Notes under the pieces: generated by a model
Databases searched by the model: none
What the model saw: the letters and a program-made list of their open reading frames with translations, nothing else
What the model was told of the DNA's origin: nothing
Translations under genes and position numbers: made by a program
NCBI GenBank assembly: GCA_016933915.1
Contig: JAFFZZ010000055.1
Span: 1 to 64,000, forward strand
Length of the DNA: 64,000 bases
DNA from: Candidatus Babeliaceae bacterium
Lineage (GTDB): Bacteria > Babelota > Babeliae > Babelales > Babelaceae
Direction of reading: 5' to 3'
In this document: positions 1 through 8,410 of the stretch, in pieces
How positions within the stretch are numbered: position 1 is the first letter of the stretch
How the letters are laid out: each line of letters begins with the position of its first letter

Positions 1-115
1 GCTTGTAACCCGTCCTGATTGCATTTCTGTGGGGGCGGGCGAATGGTTGGTGGCGTGTGTGCTCGCATCCGTTCGATTGCATTTCTGTGGGACTGCACTC
101 GGGAGGAACGGTTGG
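1..115. repeat. Hairpin-forming intergenic repeat cluster, left side of the GIY-YIG gene; bases 1-69 are repeated exactly at 803-871
   Basis: Direct comparison: gcttgtaacccgtcctgattgcatttctgtgggggcgggcgaatggttggtggcgtgtgtgctcgcatc occurs at 1-69 and 803-871; ccgttcg...gaacggttgg unit at 69-115. Confidence 0.9.
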
Positions 116-210
116 TACAAGTTAGTTTTTGTACAAATACATCCCTTTCCTATAAACTTTTCATGGATAAATGATATGTATAATTAGTTTCCATTCGAAG
201 ATAAATGCGC

Positions 211-247
211 CGTTCGCCCTGAGCGAAGCGTAGCGAAGTCGAACGGG
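211..247. repeat. Imperfect palindromic repeat unit (cgttcgccctgagcgaagcgtagcgaagtcgaacggg)
   Basis: Inverted CGTTCG/CGAACG ends; related to the units at 637-913. Confidence 0.8.
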
Positions 248-271
248 TGCGAACATTTTTGTCGAAATAGA

Positions 272-547
272 ATGCCTTTTTATGTTTATATCCTAAAATG
301 CCGAGATAACTCTTTTTACATTGGGCATACCGATGATATTGAAAGAAGAATGTCCGAGCACATGAATGGGAAATATAGTGGTTACACGAGCCTCAGATTG
401 CCGGTTTCTTTGAAGTTTACACAGAAGTTTGGAACGAGAGAGGAAGCCTTGTGTGCAGAGAGTAAGTTGAAAAAGTGGACTCGTGCAAAAAAGGAGTTAT
501 TAATTTCTGGTGGTTGGAAATCCTTAATAAATCGAAAGAAAAAGTAG
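272..547 (+). CDS. GIY-YIG nuclease domain protein (YhbQ/UPF0213-like)
   Basis: YVYILKC...FYIGHT...ERRMSEH...AESKLKKWTRAKKELLI; GIY-YIG core plus conserved Arg and Glu. Confidence 0.9.
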   Translation: MPFYVYILKCRDNSFYIGHTDDIERRMSEHMNGKYSGYTSLRLPVSLKFTQKFGTREEALCAESKLKKWTRAKKELLISGGWKSLINRKKK

Positions 548-636
548 AGGACAGTTTAAAGGGTAGTTGAGTTTAAACTTGCTCATTCGCATTGTTACCT
601 TATCTTTCGTTGTGCAGCAGCCTAGATTGCCATTTC

Positions 637-913
637 CGTTCGTCCTGAGCGGCGTAGATTACCGCCCCCCGTTCGTCCTGAGCGGAGTGAAACGGAGTCG
701 AATGGATACGAGCGGGAGTGTAGGGGATGTATGCGTTCGCAACCCGTTCGATTACGTCCCTGCGGGACTACACTCAGGGCGAACGGTTGGTCTGATATGT
801 GTGCTTGTAACCCGTCCTGATTGCATTTCTGTGGGGGCGGGCGAATGGTTGGTGGCGTGTGTGCTCGCATCTATTCGATTACGTCCCTGCGGGACTGTGC
901 TCAGGGCGAACGG
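637..913. repeat. Right-hand cluster of related palindromic repeat units
   Basis: cgttcgtcctgagcgg (twice), ccgttcgattacgtccctgcgggact..cactcagggcgaacgg at 744-786, near-identical unit at 871-913. Confidence 0.88.
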
Positions 914-917
914 ATTT

Positions 918-955
918 GAGAAAAAGAAGAGCGCCAGGGCTTGCACCCCGGCGCT
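918..955 (-). terminator. Rho-independent-type terminator for the minus-strand run ending at 994
   Basis: Minus strand AGCGCCGGGGTGCAAGCCCTGGCGCT followed by CTTCTTTTTCTC. Confidence 0.7.
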
Positions 956-993
956 TATGATCTCGATTACGAGACTAATTTCTCCTTTTAAGA

Positions 994-1455
994 CTATTGT
1001 TCTTTAATAGCTCTTACAATATCACCAGAGACCTTTTTTGCTGTTTCTTTGTCGTCAAAAACTGCTTCTACAGCCTGGAACCCATAATCTACCTTGGCTC
1101 CTTTGGATTCGGTACCCTGCGTAAAGAGACCGGCCAGTTGATCCGCTTTGGTACCTTCTGGTAATTCGACGCTGGTTGCGGTTTTCTTTGCTTCTGCTCT
1201 AAGGGCGTCCTCACTCATATTATCCAGACCAAAAGCTACAAATTGAATACAGGCGTTTTGTTCGTCTTGCGGTAACTGTGCGAAGGCTGATATTGCCAAT
1301 GATTTTAATTTGGCGTCTTTATTCTTCCTATATGTGCCAGCTATCGATACAGTGTAATCCTTAAGGCTACCCCATGCGGCATTCATATTTTCAGTAACAA
1401 ATGCAGAGATTCCTAAGGTGAGTAAAAAAAACAGGTATGTGGTTTTCTTGTTCAT
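994..1455 (-). CDS. Predicted exported protein, unknown function
   Basis: ORF 153 aa with hydrophobic N-terminus; overlaps the upstream gene stop. Confidence 0.7.
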   Translation of the reverse strand: MNKKTTYLFFLLTLGISAFVTENMNAAWGSLKDYTVSIAGTYRKNKDAKLKSLAISAFAQLPQDEQNACIQFVAFGLDNMSEDALRAEAKKTATSVELPEGTKADQLAGLFTQGTESKGAKVDYGFQAVEAVFDDKETAKKVSGDIVRAIKEQ

Positions 1456-2102
1456 TGAAGTTTACTTTCCACAAAGGAAACTATTAAATCAATCGCGTCT
1501 TTCTCTGGGGCAGTAAAAGTATTGGAGATTTCTTTTACCCGCGCGATAATTTTTTGAGCTTTAACTTTTTCTTCTGGCGTCAAGTTTTGTTTAGTGCTAA
1601 GCCTAAAAAATTCCTGTCCTATACCTTTACTATGATCAAATATCTCTTCTTTGGTAAAAATAAGGCCTGTTTGAGGTTGTCCTATTACTCCGAATTGAGG
1701 TATCACCTGCTGTGCTATTCCTTTATCCCTTACATCAAAGAATCTTTTGGCAATGGTATCATAAACCAAGTCCTTTTCATCTCCCGTAAGTTCCTTGTAC
1801 GCTTTTTTGGCTTCCGTTACTTTAGCAACAAAAGATGCCCATTCGCCAAGAATATTTATTGCGCGGTCTACAAGAGCGCCCGGTTTTCTGTCGAGAGCTG
1901 TTTTGCCCTCTTCACGAAGAGTTGCGTCAATCCATTTATCAAGAGCAGCATTGATTTTAACGAGATCCTTGGTTTTTTTCGCCTTCATAAGATCAGCAAG
2001 GGCTTGACGTGCACCGACAACGCCGGTGATTTTTTTGCTTTTGGCGATTAAGCAGCCACCTATACAGGTAGCTGCGAGTATTGCCAATAATATTTTTTTC
2101 AT
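1452..2102 (-). CDS. Predicted exported protein, unknown function
   Basis: ORF 216 aa, signal-peptide-like MKKILLAILAATCIGGCLIA. Confidence 0.75.
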   Translation of the reverse strand: MKKILLAILAATCIGGCLIAKSKKITGVVGARQALADLMKAKKTKDLVKINAALDKWIDATLREEGKTALDRKPGALVDRAINILGEWASFVAKVTEAKKAYKELTGDEKDLVYDTIAKRFFDVRDKGIAQQVIPQFGVIGQPQTGLIFTKEEIFDHSKGIGQEFFRLSTKQNLTPEEKVKAQKIIARVKEISNTFTAPEKDAIDLIVSFVESKLQ

Positions 2103-2121
2103 TTAAGACTCCTTAATTCTT

Positions 2122-3924
2122 TTAGAACGAAACGCCGAGTTTGCCGAAGAGTGTCCAACGACGCATGCCAGTGTTGCTGCACGATACATCGTATGCGGCA
2201 CCAACGCTGAGGAATGTTGGATAGCACCATCCACCCCACTGATAGCCAAGGCTGCCGTAGAATGATGTGTGGAGCATGCCAGGATGTTCAGCTGACATCC
2301 AGTCGACGTCTGTTGATTTAATTTTGTAGCGATTATAGTTTTCTGTGCTGTAGGTGGCGTTTGATCCGGTGAAACGATCACGAATAGTACGTGCTCTGGT
2401 CAAGACATCGTTTCCAGTAAGCTGATGAGCTTTGAGTGCTGGCTGATCGGCATCTGCATACCAATTTGGGCAGATTCGTTCTGCTTGGCGTGCATAGCAA
2501 GTCAAACCGAGTTCTCCAAGGAAGCATTCGCCATTATAAACAAAGCCGGTGTTGATGTTGAGTTGGCAACCTGGGCGAACGTCAACGCAGCGAGCCATAA
2601 TGTTAACGCCCGAAGTTCCGGCGTAGACATTTTCAGCGGTTATTGCTGCTTGAGCTGCTTCAGCGCTTTGGAACATTGCCATGTAACGGCTCCAAGGCTT
2701 GCCGACCAAGTCGAAGAGACGTGTTTCGCATTTGCCAAAGAGGTAACGTGCATCTATGTCAAAACGGGTTTCGAAGGTTCCACAGTCCCAATTCCAGATC
2801 GTATAGTTGATGTTGGATCCCCACATGATTCCCCAGTGTTTGCTACCAGCGAGTGCTTCAAAGACACAGCAGCTTGTTGGTGCATTGCCGGTTGGGAATA
2901 CAACGCCGACGTAACCATCCATCCAGCAGCAGTCTGACATAACAAAGTTGTAGCCGAATTTCAATTCAAGATCGGTGAGTCGAGTAACTTTCATGCAGTT
3001 ACAGCAATTGCCACAGCAATTGGTTGAGCAGCATGAGTTACAGCAATCGCTTGAGCAGCAGCATGGATTGCAGCAGCTACTTGAGCAGCAGCTACTTGAA
3101 CAGCAGCTGGTTGAGCAGCAGGTTGTGTCGTTCGTTGTTGTGCAGATATCACAGAACTTACCAGCTTTCCATTTGGACTGCGTGAGTGCGCTTGCCATGG
3201 ATGCGACAAATGGAGAATCGTCAAGACCGTTTCCGGTTGCTGCCGTGTATGTTGCACCATCAAGATCTTCGGTGAAGCATGTTCTGTTCGAAACGTGTAC
3301 TACTGGTGCCGAAAGCTCGCCCCAGAAACGAATAGTATCATCTTCGTGTCGCCAGAGTGCCTGTTTCCAGCTTAAGCCGCAGCCACCAAAGGACTGTTTA
3401 GGACAGAATCCAATGGTCGAGGTAAATGCACCTTGATCTGCAATTTCGATGTTGAAGTGTTCTGCATCGAAGTGAGCATCATCTGCGAGAATGCCACCTG
3501 AAGCAGCAACTACCTGGTTTGTAACGACCAAGCCGGTGCTTTTGTGGTTGTAGCCGAGATATTCGCCAAGTCGATTGGTACCACTGCCGCTCATACGGCC
3601 GCCGAATGGTACTATTTGAATGGCGGTACCCCATGGGCAACACTCATCTTCAGGCTGACGCCATGACATACGTTTGTTCGAGAAGAGTGATTCATGGAGA
3701 TAGGTACCTGACTGGAACCAGCCTACGCGGTCAATGAAGATGGTCTTGTTGGTAAAATGAGTGCAGCCGCAACAGTCACGCGATGAATCTGGGCAGCAAC
3801 AGCAACTATTTGTACAATCACATGGACAACAACAGCAATCGTGACGGCGTTCTTCCGCGGCGACAATTGTTGCTGCTGATAATGCAACAACTATCGCGAG
3901 AAGAAACCTTTTCATGTCGTTCAT
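2122..3924 (-). CDS. Cysteine-rich exported protein, probable outer-membrane beta-barrel-like envelope protein
   Basis: Start chosen at MNDMKRFLLAIVVALSAATIVAAEE with upstream AAGGAG; Cys-rich N-terminus and internal CCSTSCCSSSCCSSSCCNPCCCSSDCCNSCC; C-terminal aromatic/GVSF ending. Confidence 0.75.
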   Translation of the reverse strand: MNDMKRFLLAIVVALSAATIVAAEERRHDCCCCPCDCTNSCCCCPDSSRDCCGCTHFTNKTIFIDRVGWFQSGTYLHESLFSNKRMSWRQPEDECCPWGTAIQIVPFGGRMSGSGTNRLGEYLGYNHKSTGLVVTNQVVAASGGILADDAHFDAEHFNIEIADQGAFTSTIGFCPKQSFGGCGLSWKQALWRHEDDTIRFWGELSAPVVHVSNRTCFTEDLDGATYTAATGNGLDDSPFVASMASALTQSKWKAGKFCDICTTTNDTTCCSTSCCSSSCCSSSCCNPCCCSSDCCNSCCSTNCCGNCCNCMKVTRLTDLELKFGYNFVMSDCCWMDGYVGVVFPTGNAPTSCCVFEALAGSKHWGIMWGSNINYTIWNWDCGTFETRFDIDARYLFGKCETRLFDLVGKPWSRYMAMFQSAEAAQAAITAENVYAGTSGVNIMARCVDVRPGCQLNINTGFVYNGECFLGELGLTCYARQAERICPNWYADADQPALKAHQLTGNDVLTRARTIRDRFTGSNATYSTENYNRYKIKSTDVDWMSAEHPGMLHTSFYGSLGYQWGGWCYPTFLSVGAAYDVSCSNTGMRRWTLFGKLGVSF

Positions 3925-4176
3925 ACGTGCTCCTTTTTTTGAGAATGACACACAATCTACCTCTACTACTACGAATTTTGGTATTCGTCCGTCAAGAGAT
4001 AACACATCTTTTTTTTGCGTCACATGCGCTCCTTTTCGCTCTTTTTAAAAAGAATCCTTGTTGGAACTATAAACATGCCTATCAATCTTCATTTCATAAC
4101 GCAATAATTGTGGTAAACTTTTATTTGTTTTTCTGGTAAGAGTTACGGTCATTTGCTAAAAATAAAGGACTCTCTT

Positions 4177-5427
4177 ATGATGCAGCGGGTGCGAGGTACC
4201 CAGGATTTTCTCGACCTGACCCTCTTTAATTTTATTATTGATCGAGCGCGGAGACATTTGCAGCGGTATGCTTTTCGTGAAATAGCAACCCCTATCCTTG
4301 AGCCGACCGAACTTTTCAAGCGGTCCCTTGGTATCTTTACCGATGTTGTGTCAAAGGAGATGTATACCATTTGTGCCGGAGAGGGTGACGAGCAGATCTG
4401 CCTTCGTCCAGAAGCGACAGCGGCAACTATGCGAGCCTTCTTTAATAATAATGTTGAAGAACGCCCTTGGCGTGTCTTTTCATGGGGATCCATGTTCCGT
4501 CACGAGCGGCCACAGAAGGGACGTTACCGTCAATTTCACCAGTTGAATATAGAATATATAGGTGCGCCATCACTTTTTACTGATGTTGAATGTATTGCGC
4601 TGATTGATAGTTTTTTGAGCCAAGGGCTTATGCTCGACAATTATGCTCTCCATCTTAATTTTCTTGGCTCATTAGAGGATCGTGAGCGATATCGTGGTGA
4701 GCTACGTGCGTTTCTTGATGCGCAGCCGGTACTTCCGAAAGCAATTGTTGATCGTAAAGAGACTAATTTGCTTCGTATCTTTGACTTAAAAGATTCTGAT
4801 TGCCAAGCGCTTTTAGCGAATGCTCCTACATTGATTGATTCGCTTTCGCCCGAATCTCATGCTGAGTGGGAACAATTGCAAACACTTCTTGCACATGTTG
4901 GTGTTTCATTCGTCATTAATCCACGGTTGGTTCGTGGGCTTGATTATTACAATAAGACTGTCTTTGAATTTGTAAGCATGGCGTTAGGGGCGCAAAATGC
5001 CCTTGGTGGTGGTGGTCGTTACGATTATCTTTCACAAACGTTGGGGGAGTCTGATATGGTTCCTTCTATTGGTGCGGCATTGGGCATCGAACGTTTATTG
5101 TTGCTTCTTGAGTCTCGGCGAGATACATTACCATTACCGCGGGAAAAAGCTCTTGTTGCTCTTTTGCCAGTTGCTGAAGCACAGCAGCCATTGGTGCTGG
5201 TGTGTGCGCAATTTTTACGACACCATGGCGTTTGCTGTGAATCTTTTTTTGATGGGGGATCTGTTAAAAGTATGATGCGTCGTGCTAATAAACATGGAGC
5301 GCGTTTTGCTGTCATTATAGGCGAGGAAGAGCAGCGGGAAAATCTGGTGGTGGTAAAAGATATGGTAACGGGATCTGAAAAAAAGGTGCGTCAAGAACAG
5401 CTTTTAGATGAGTTGAACGTGACGTAA
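4177..5427 (+). CDS. hisS: Histidyl-tRNA synthetase
   Basis: RVRGTQDFL, LRPEATAATMRAFF, SMFRHERPQKGRYRQFHQ, RGLDYYNKTVFEF, GGGGRYDYL, IGAALGIERLLLLL. Confidence 0.95.
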   Translation: MMQRVRGTQDFLDLTLFNFIIDRARRHLQRYAFREIATPILEPTELFKRSLGIFTDVVSKEMYTICAGEGDEQICLRPEATAATMRAFFNNNVEERPWRVFSWGSMFRHERPQKGRYRQFHQLNIEYIGAPSLFTDVECIALIDSFLSQGLMLDNYALHLNFLGSLEDRERYRGELRAFLDAQPVLPKAIVDRKETNLLRIFDLKDSDCQALLANAPTLIDSLSPESHAEWEQLQTLLAHVGVSFVINPRLVRGLDYYNKTVFEFVSMALGAQNALGGGGRYDYLSQTLGESDMVPSIGAALGIERLLLLLESRRDTLPLPREKALVALLPVAEAQQPLVLVCAQFLRHHGVCCESFFDGGSVKSMMRRANKHGARFAVIIGEEEQRENLVVVKDMVTGSEKKVRQEQLLDELNVT

Positions 5428-5466
5428 TTTTTATTTTTACGAAATTAAGTTTTTACCGGAGGTTTC

Positions 5467-6705
5467 ATGAGAAAGTTATTACGAAGAACACTTTGTCTTG
5501 CGCTAGTTGCCAGTTCACTTTGCTTGGTGCGACCGGTTCGTGCGAAGGCGGCTCACGGGATGATTATTGGGGCGGCAGTTTGTACGGCAGTGGTTGCGGT
5601 TTCCGCATTGATTTGGAAAGGTATTTCAAGTAGCTTCGAGTATTCCACGAAGCGGGATGATCAAGATATTTTGAGTAATGCAGCAATGGAAGTACGTGGG
5701 GAAATTCCACTCAAACGAGTAGTTGGGGAAGATGTTGGTAATTTTACTGAATTTGCAAGAAAAATTCAGGCGGAGGGTGGTTCTGTTACCCTCTTTATTA
5801 ATCAACTTGCCGGAAAAATTGAAAATCTTAATTCCTCGCTTGCCAAACTAAAATCACGCATGGAGGTGTGGAAGAATAGTAAGGGTCGTACTGAAATGTA
5901 TAAGGAGGGCGTTCGGGTTTTGCGTGAGGGAGAAACATATCGCCATTCGTTGCGCGCACTACATGAGCGCTTGGCTCCGCATATTTCGTATTTTGCTTTG
6001 TTCGATGAAGTGCAAAAACCGATGATGCATGACGAGGGTGATTTTCCCCTTGTTAGTCAGGTTGCTTATCTTGAAAAACGCATCGGTACTTTGGAAGGGT
6101 TGATTAAGCGGTTAGAGAATAAAAATGGGATGGTTCCTGCGGAAATGTCTATGCTCAGTCGGGCGAGACAGGAACTTGGAAATCTGGTTTCATTGCGTCA
6201 GCAGCTTATTCACGATCCTCGGTATAACCAGCAACTTCAGATGTCTTTTGAGGAACGGCAGTCGCGAGAACTTATTGAGATTAAGCGGCGGGAGGCGGAG
6301 ATTCATGAGCGTGCGGTTCGTGCCTCAGAAGAAGTTGCACGAAGTGAAAAGCGGAAGCTAGAAGAGCTCCATGAGCAGAATATGCTTCTTGAGCGAGCTA
6401 ATCGTTTTAAGGCGGAAGAGTTGCGATACGGTTATGCGCAAAAAATACGAGAACTTGAAGTTGAGCGCAATAGGCTTCGAGCTGAAGTTGCGCGTCTTAA
6501 AAGAGAAAATAAGAAGATTGATATAGTGGGACAGGCGGGGCGCGCTTCCGCTGCGCATCTTGAGAGAGCGGTGAAAGATCTTTCGCAACTTGAGGCTCAA
6601 ATTACCGATCTTAAACGCAAGGCTGAAAATCCACCGATGAATCCTGAGGCGGGTGGTCGATGTTATGAGTGGTTGAAGAATGAAGTTATGAAATTAGGGA
6701 AATAG
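5467..6705 (+). CDS. Predicted exported coiled-coil protein
   Basis: Signal-like N-terminus, long charged heptad-rich C-terminal half. Confidence 0.7.
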   Translation: MRKLLRRTLCLALVASSLCLVRPVRAKAAHGMIIGAAVCTAVVAVSALIWKGISSSFEYSTKRDDQDILSNAAMEVRGEIPLKRVVGEDVGNFTEFARKIQAEGGSVTLFINQLAGKIENLNSSLAKLKSRMEVWKNSKGRTEMYKEGVRVLREGETYRHSLRALHERLAPHISYFALFDEVQKPMMHDEGDFPLVSQVAYLEKRIGTLEGLIKRLENKNGMVPAEMSMLSRARQELGNLVSLRQQLIHDPRYNQQLQMSFEERQSRELIEIKRREAEIHERAVRASEEVARSEKRKLEELHEQNMLLERANRFKAEELRYGYAQKIRELEVERNRLRAEVARLKRENKKIDIVGQAGRASAAHLERAVKDLSQLEAQITDLKRKAENPPMNPEAGGRCYEWLKNEVMKLGK

Positions 6706-6718
6706 TATTACCTTTTCT

Positions 6719-7519
6719 ATGGGTGGTCTGATGGTGGTTTTAGAGAAAAAACGAATGATATGCATGGCGCTTTTTGTAAGTTCTTGTTTTTGCTCGACAG
6801 CGATTTTTGCAGACAGGTGTTATGTCGAAGATGAGGAGTGTTGCGGTGGATCTTTTTGTATGCCAAAGACATCGCTTTCCTTGGAGTTGATTTCTTCACT
6901 GGTTGAAAAAAGACTTTGTGAAGCGGAGTCTTTTTTATTGAAATATCATGAGATGTACGATTATCTGATTTCCGCGTCTTCGGCTGATTACAACAAGCCA
7001 CTGGCGTTGGCGCTGAAAGATGTTGGATTGACCGCGGGTCGGTGTTGCGATGAACTTGATATAGATATTAGGGCGTTTAGCGATGTGATTGATATCTATG
7101 CTCGAAATTATATGCATGCCTGGGAAAATGGTTTGTATAATGTACTTGATACCTGTACTCAGAATCGTATGTCTGCGCAGACGGGTTATTTGTATAGCGA
7201 AGGAGAAATGCTGCTCAGCGATTTAAGATTTTTGCGGAAACAGCTTAAAACACACGTAGCATATTTTGATCTTTTTGAGATTGTTCTTGCACGTGATGGT
7301 GTTTTTGAGAAGTTCTGCTACCTCGGTTTCGAGGGTCGCCTTGAGTTAATTGCAGAGGTGCGCAATCAGTTAGTTAGAGCAATTAATAGATTTATTAGCA
7401 GTGAACGATTTTTCCCTGGAAGCGAGAATGTCGAACTTAGGGAAATGGCCTTGCAGTATCGAAATGATCTCGATTACGAACAATTACGTATTGAACGTAC
7501 TTTGAGAGATTGCGCTTAA
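6719..7519 (+). CDS. Predicted exported protein with N-terminal Cys cluster
   Basis: ORF 266 aa; DRCYVEDEECCGGSFC; shares H..YF.LF..V motif with preceding gene; the true start may be an internal Met. Confidence 0.7.
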   Translation: MGGLMVVLEKKRMICMALFVSSCFCSTAIFADRCYVEDEECCGGSFCMPKTSLSLELISSLVEKRLCEAESFLLKYHEMYDYLISASSADYNKPLALALKDVGLTAGRCCDELDIDIRAFSDVIDIYARNYMHAWENGLYNVLDTCTQNRMSAQTGYLYSEGEMLLSDLRFLRKQLKTHVAYFDLFEIVLARDGVFEKFCYLGFEGRLELIAEVRNQLVRAINRFISSERFFPGSENVELREMALQYRNDLDYEQLRIERTLRDCA

Positions 7520-7554
7520 GTAGTTCGAACCGTTAGAATTAAGGTGTCAATTCG

Positions 7555-7591
7555 ACTCCGTTTCGCTTTGCTAAGGACGAAACGGAGTTTT
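7555..7591 (+). terminator. 11-bp perfect stem plus T-tract after 6719-7519; sequence is a degenerate copy of the 637-913 repeat unit
   Basis: ACTCCGTTTCG-ctttgctaagga-CGAAACGGAGT-TTT. Confidence 0.75.
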
Positions 7592-7619
7592 AAGTCTTAG
7601 AGATAGCTAATTATACATA

Positions 7620-7844
7620 TTATTCATTTATGTGGCTTTTTTCTTCTCTGCAACAATGACATCTTTCGCATTTGTTTCTGCAGGTATTGCAACATTTGGA
7701 GCCAGAATCTTCATTGCACCGACACCGTTTAGAGCAGCAGCGGTCTTGCTGTTTACATCTTCTGCAACATTTGTTTTGTGCGGACATCGCCTGACCAACG
7801 CCCATTAAGCTGAGCCCGAGAATCGCTAAAAATACCTTGTTCAT
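7620..7844 (-). CDS. Small exported cysteine-rich protein
   Basis: MNKVFLAILGLSLMGVGQAMSAQNKCCRRCKQQDRCCSKRCRC...CERCHCC; AGGAGG-like RBS upstream of 7844. Confidence 0.8.
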   Translation of the reverse strand: MNKVFLAILGLSLMGVGQAMSAQNKCCRRCKQQDRCCSKRCRCNEDSGSKCCNTCRNKCERCHCCREEKSHINE

Positions 7845-7913
7845 AGATTCCTCCTTAAACAAGTTTAGGTTAACCTATATTTTACACATTGCTAAAATAC
7901 TAACCTTCCTTTT

Positions 7914-8399
7914 TCAGATAATTGGGTAAAGCGGGACAGAAGTGCCAAGTAGTGAAAGAATTTCTTGCTCCTTGGCATTCATTTTTTTAAAATCCTTTTC
8001 TGTCTCATGATCATACCCTACCAGGTGACATATTCCGTGAACGAACAGCCTGTTAAGCCATGTCTCAAAGTCAATATCAATGCCTGATGCGATGATTTTT
8101 TGGGTATCTCGCAGTACTCGTTCAGCAGAGATGATAATATCTCCAAGATAGAGACCCTTTGCACTTTTATGTTGTGAGGCAAGCTCTTTTGGGTTGAACG
8201 TGGGGAATGAGAGGATGTCGGTTGGCGAATCTTTTCCAAGAAACTGCTTGTTAAATTTTCGAATACCACGGTTGGTAGTTATCAAAATACTCAATGAAGC
8301 GTTTTCATAGGATAGGATTTTCAGAATCTGGCGACAGATATCCTTAATCTGATGCTGAGATATGCTGATTGAACGTTGCCGGTTAAAGATTGAGATCAT
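7914..8399 (-). CDS. ybeY: Endoribonuclease YbeY (rRNA maturation factor)
   Basis: HGICHLVGYDHETEKD metal-binding motif; SPTDILSFP. Confidence 0.93.
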   Translation of the reverse strand: MISIFNRQRSISISQHQIKDICRQILKILSYENASLSILITTNRGIRKFNKQFLGKDSPTDILSFPTFNPKELASQHKSAKGLYLGDIIISAERVLRDTQKIIASGIDIDFETWLNRLFVHGICHLVGYDHETEKDFKKMNAKEQEILSLLGTSVPLYPII

Positions 8400-8410
8400 T
8401 AGTCAACCTT

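Noticed and set aside
1-913. Repeat cluster as a CRISPR array
   Set aside because: Units are palindromic and unevenly spaced, no unique regular spacers, no cas genes in the window.
567-1007. ORFs 567-1007(+), 622-870(-) and 752-946(-)
   Set aside because: They lie within the palindromic repeat cluster, overlap on both strands and have repeat-derived low-complexity translations.
2975-3436. Gln/Leu-rich ORF (LQQLPQQLVEQHELQQ...) on +
   Set aside because: Exact antisense of the Cys-rich repeat tract of the 2122-3924 gene; composition artefact.
7620-7844. Small Cys-rich protein as metallothionein
   Set aside because: It has a clear signal-peptide-like N-terminus, so an exported disulfide-bonded role fits better than cytoplasmic metal storage.
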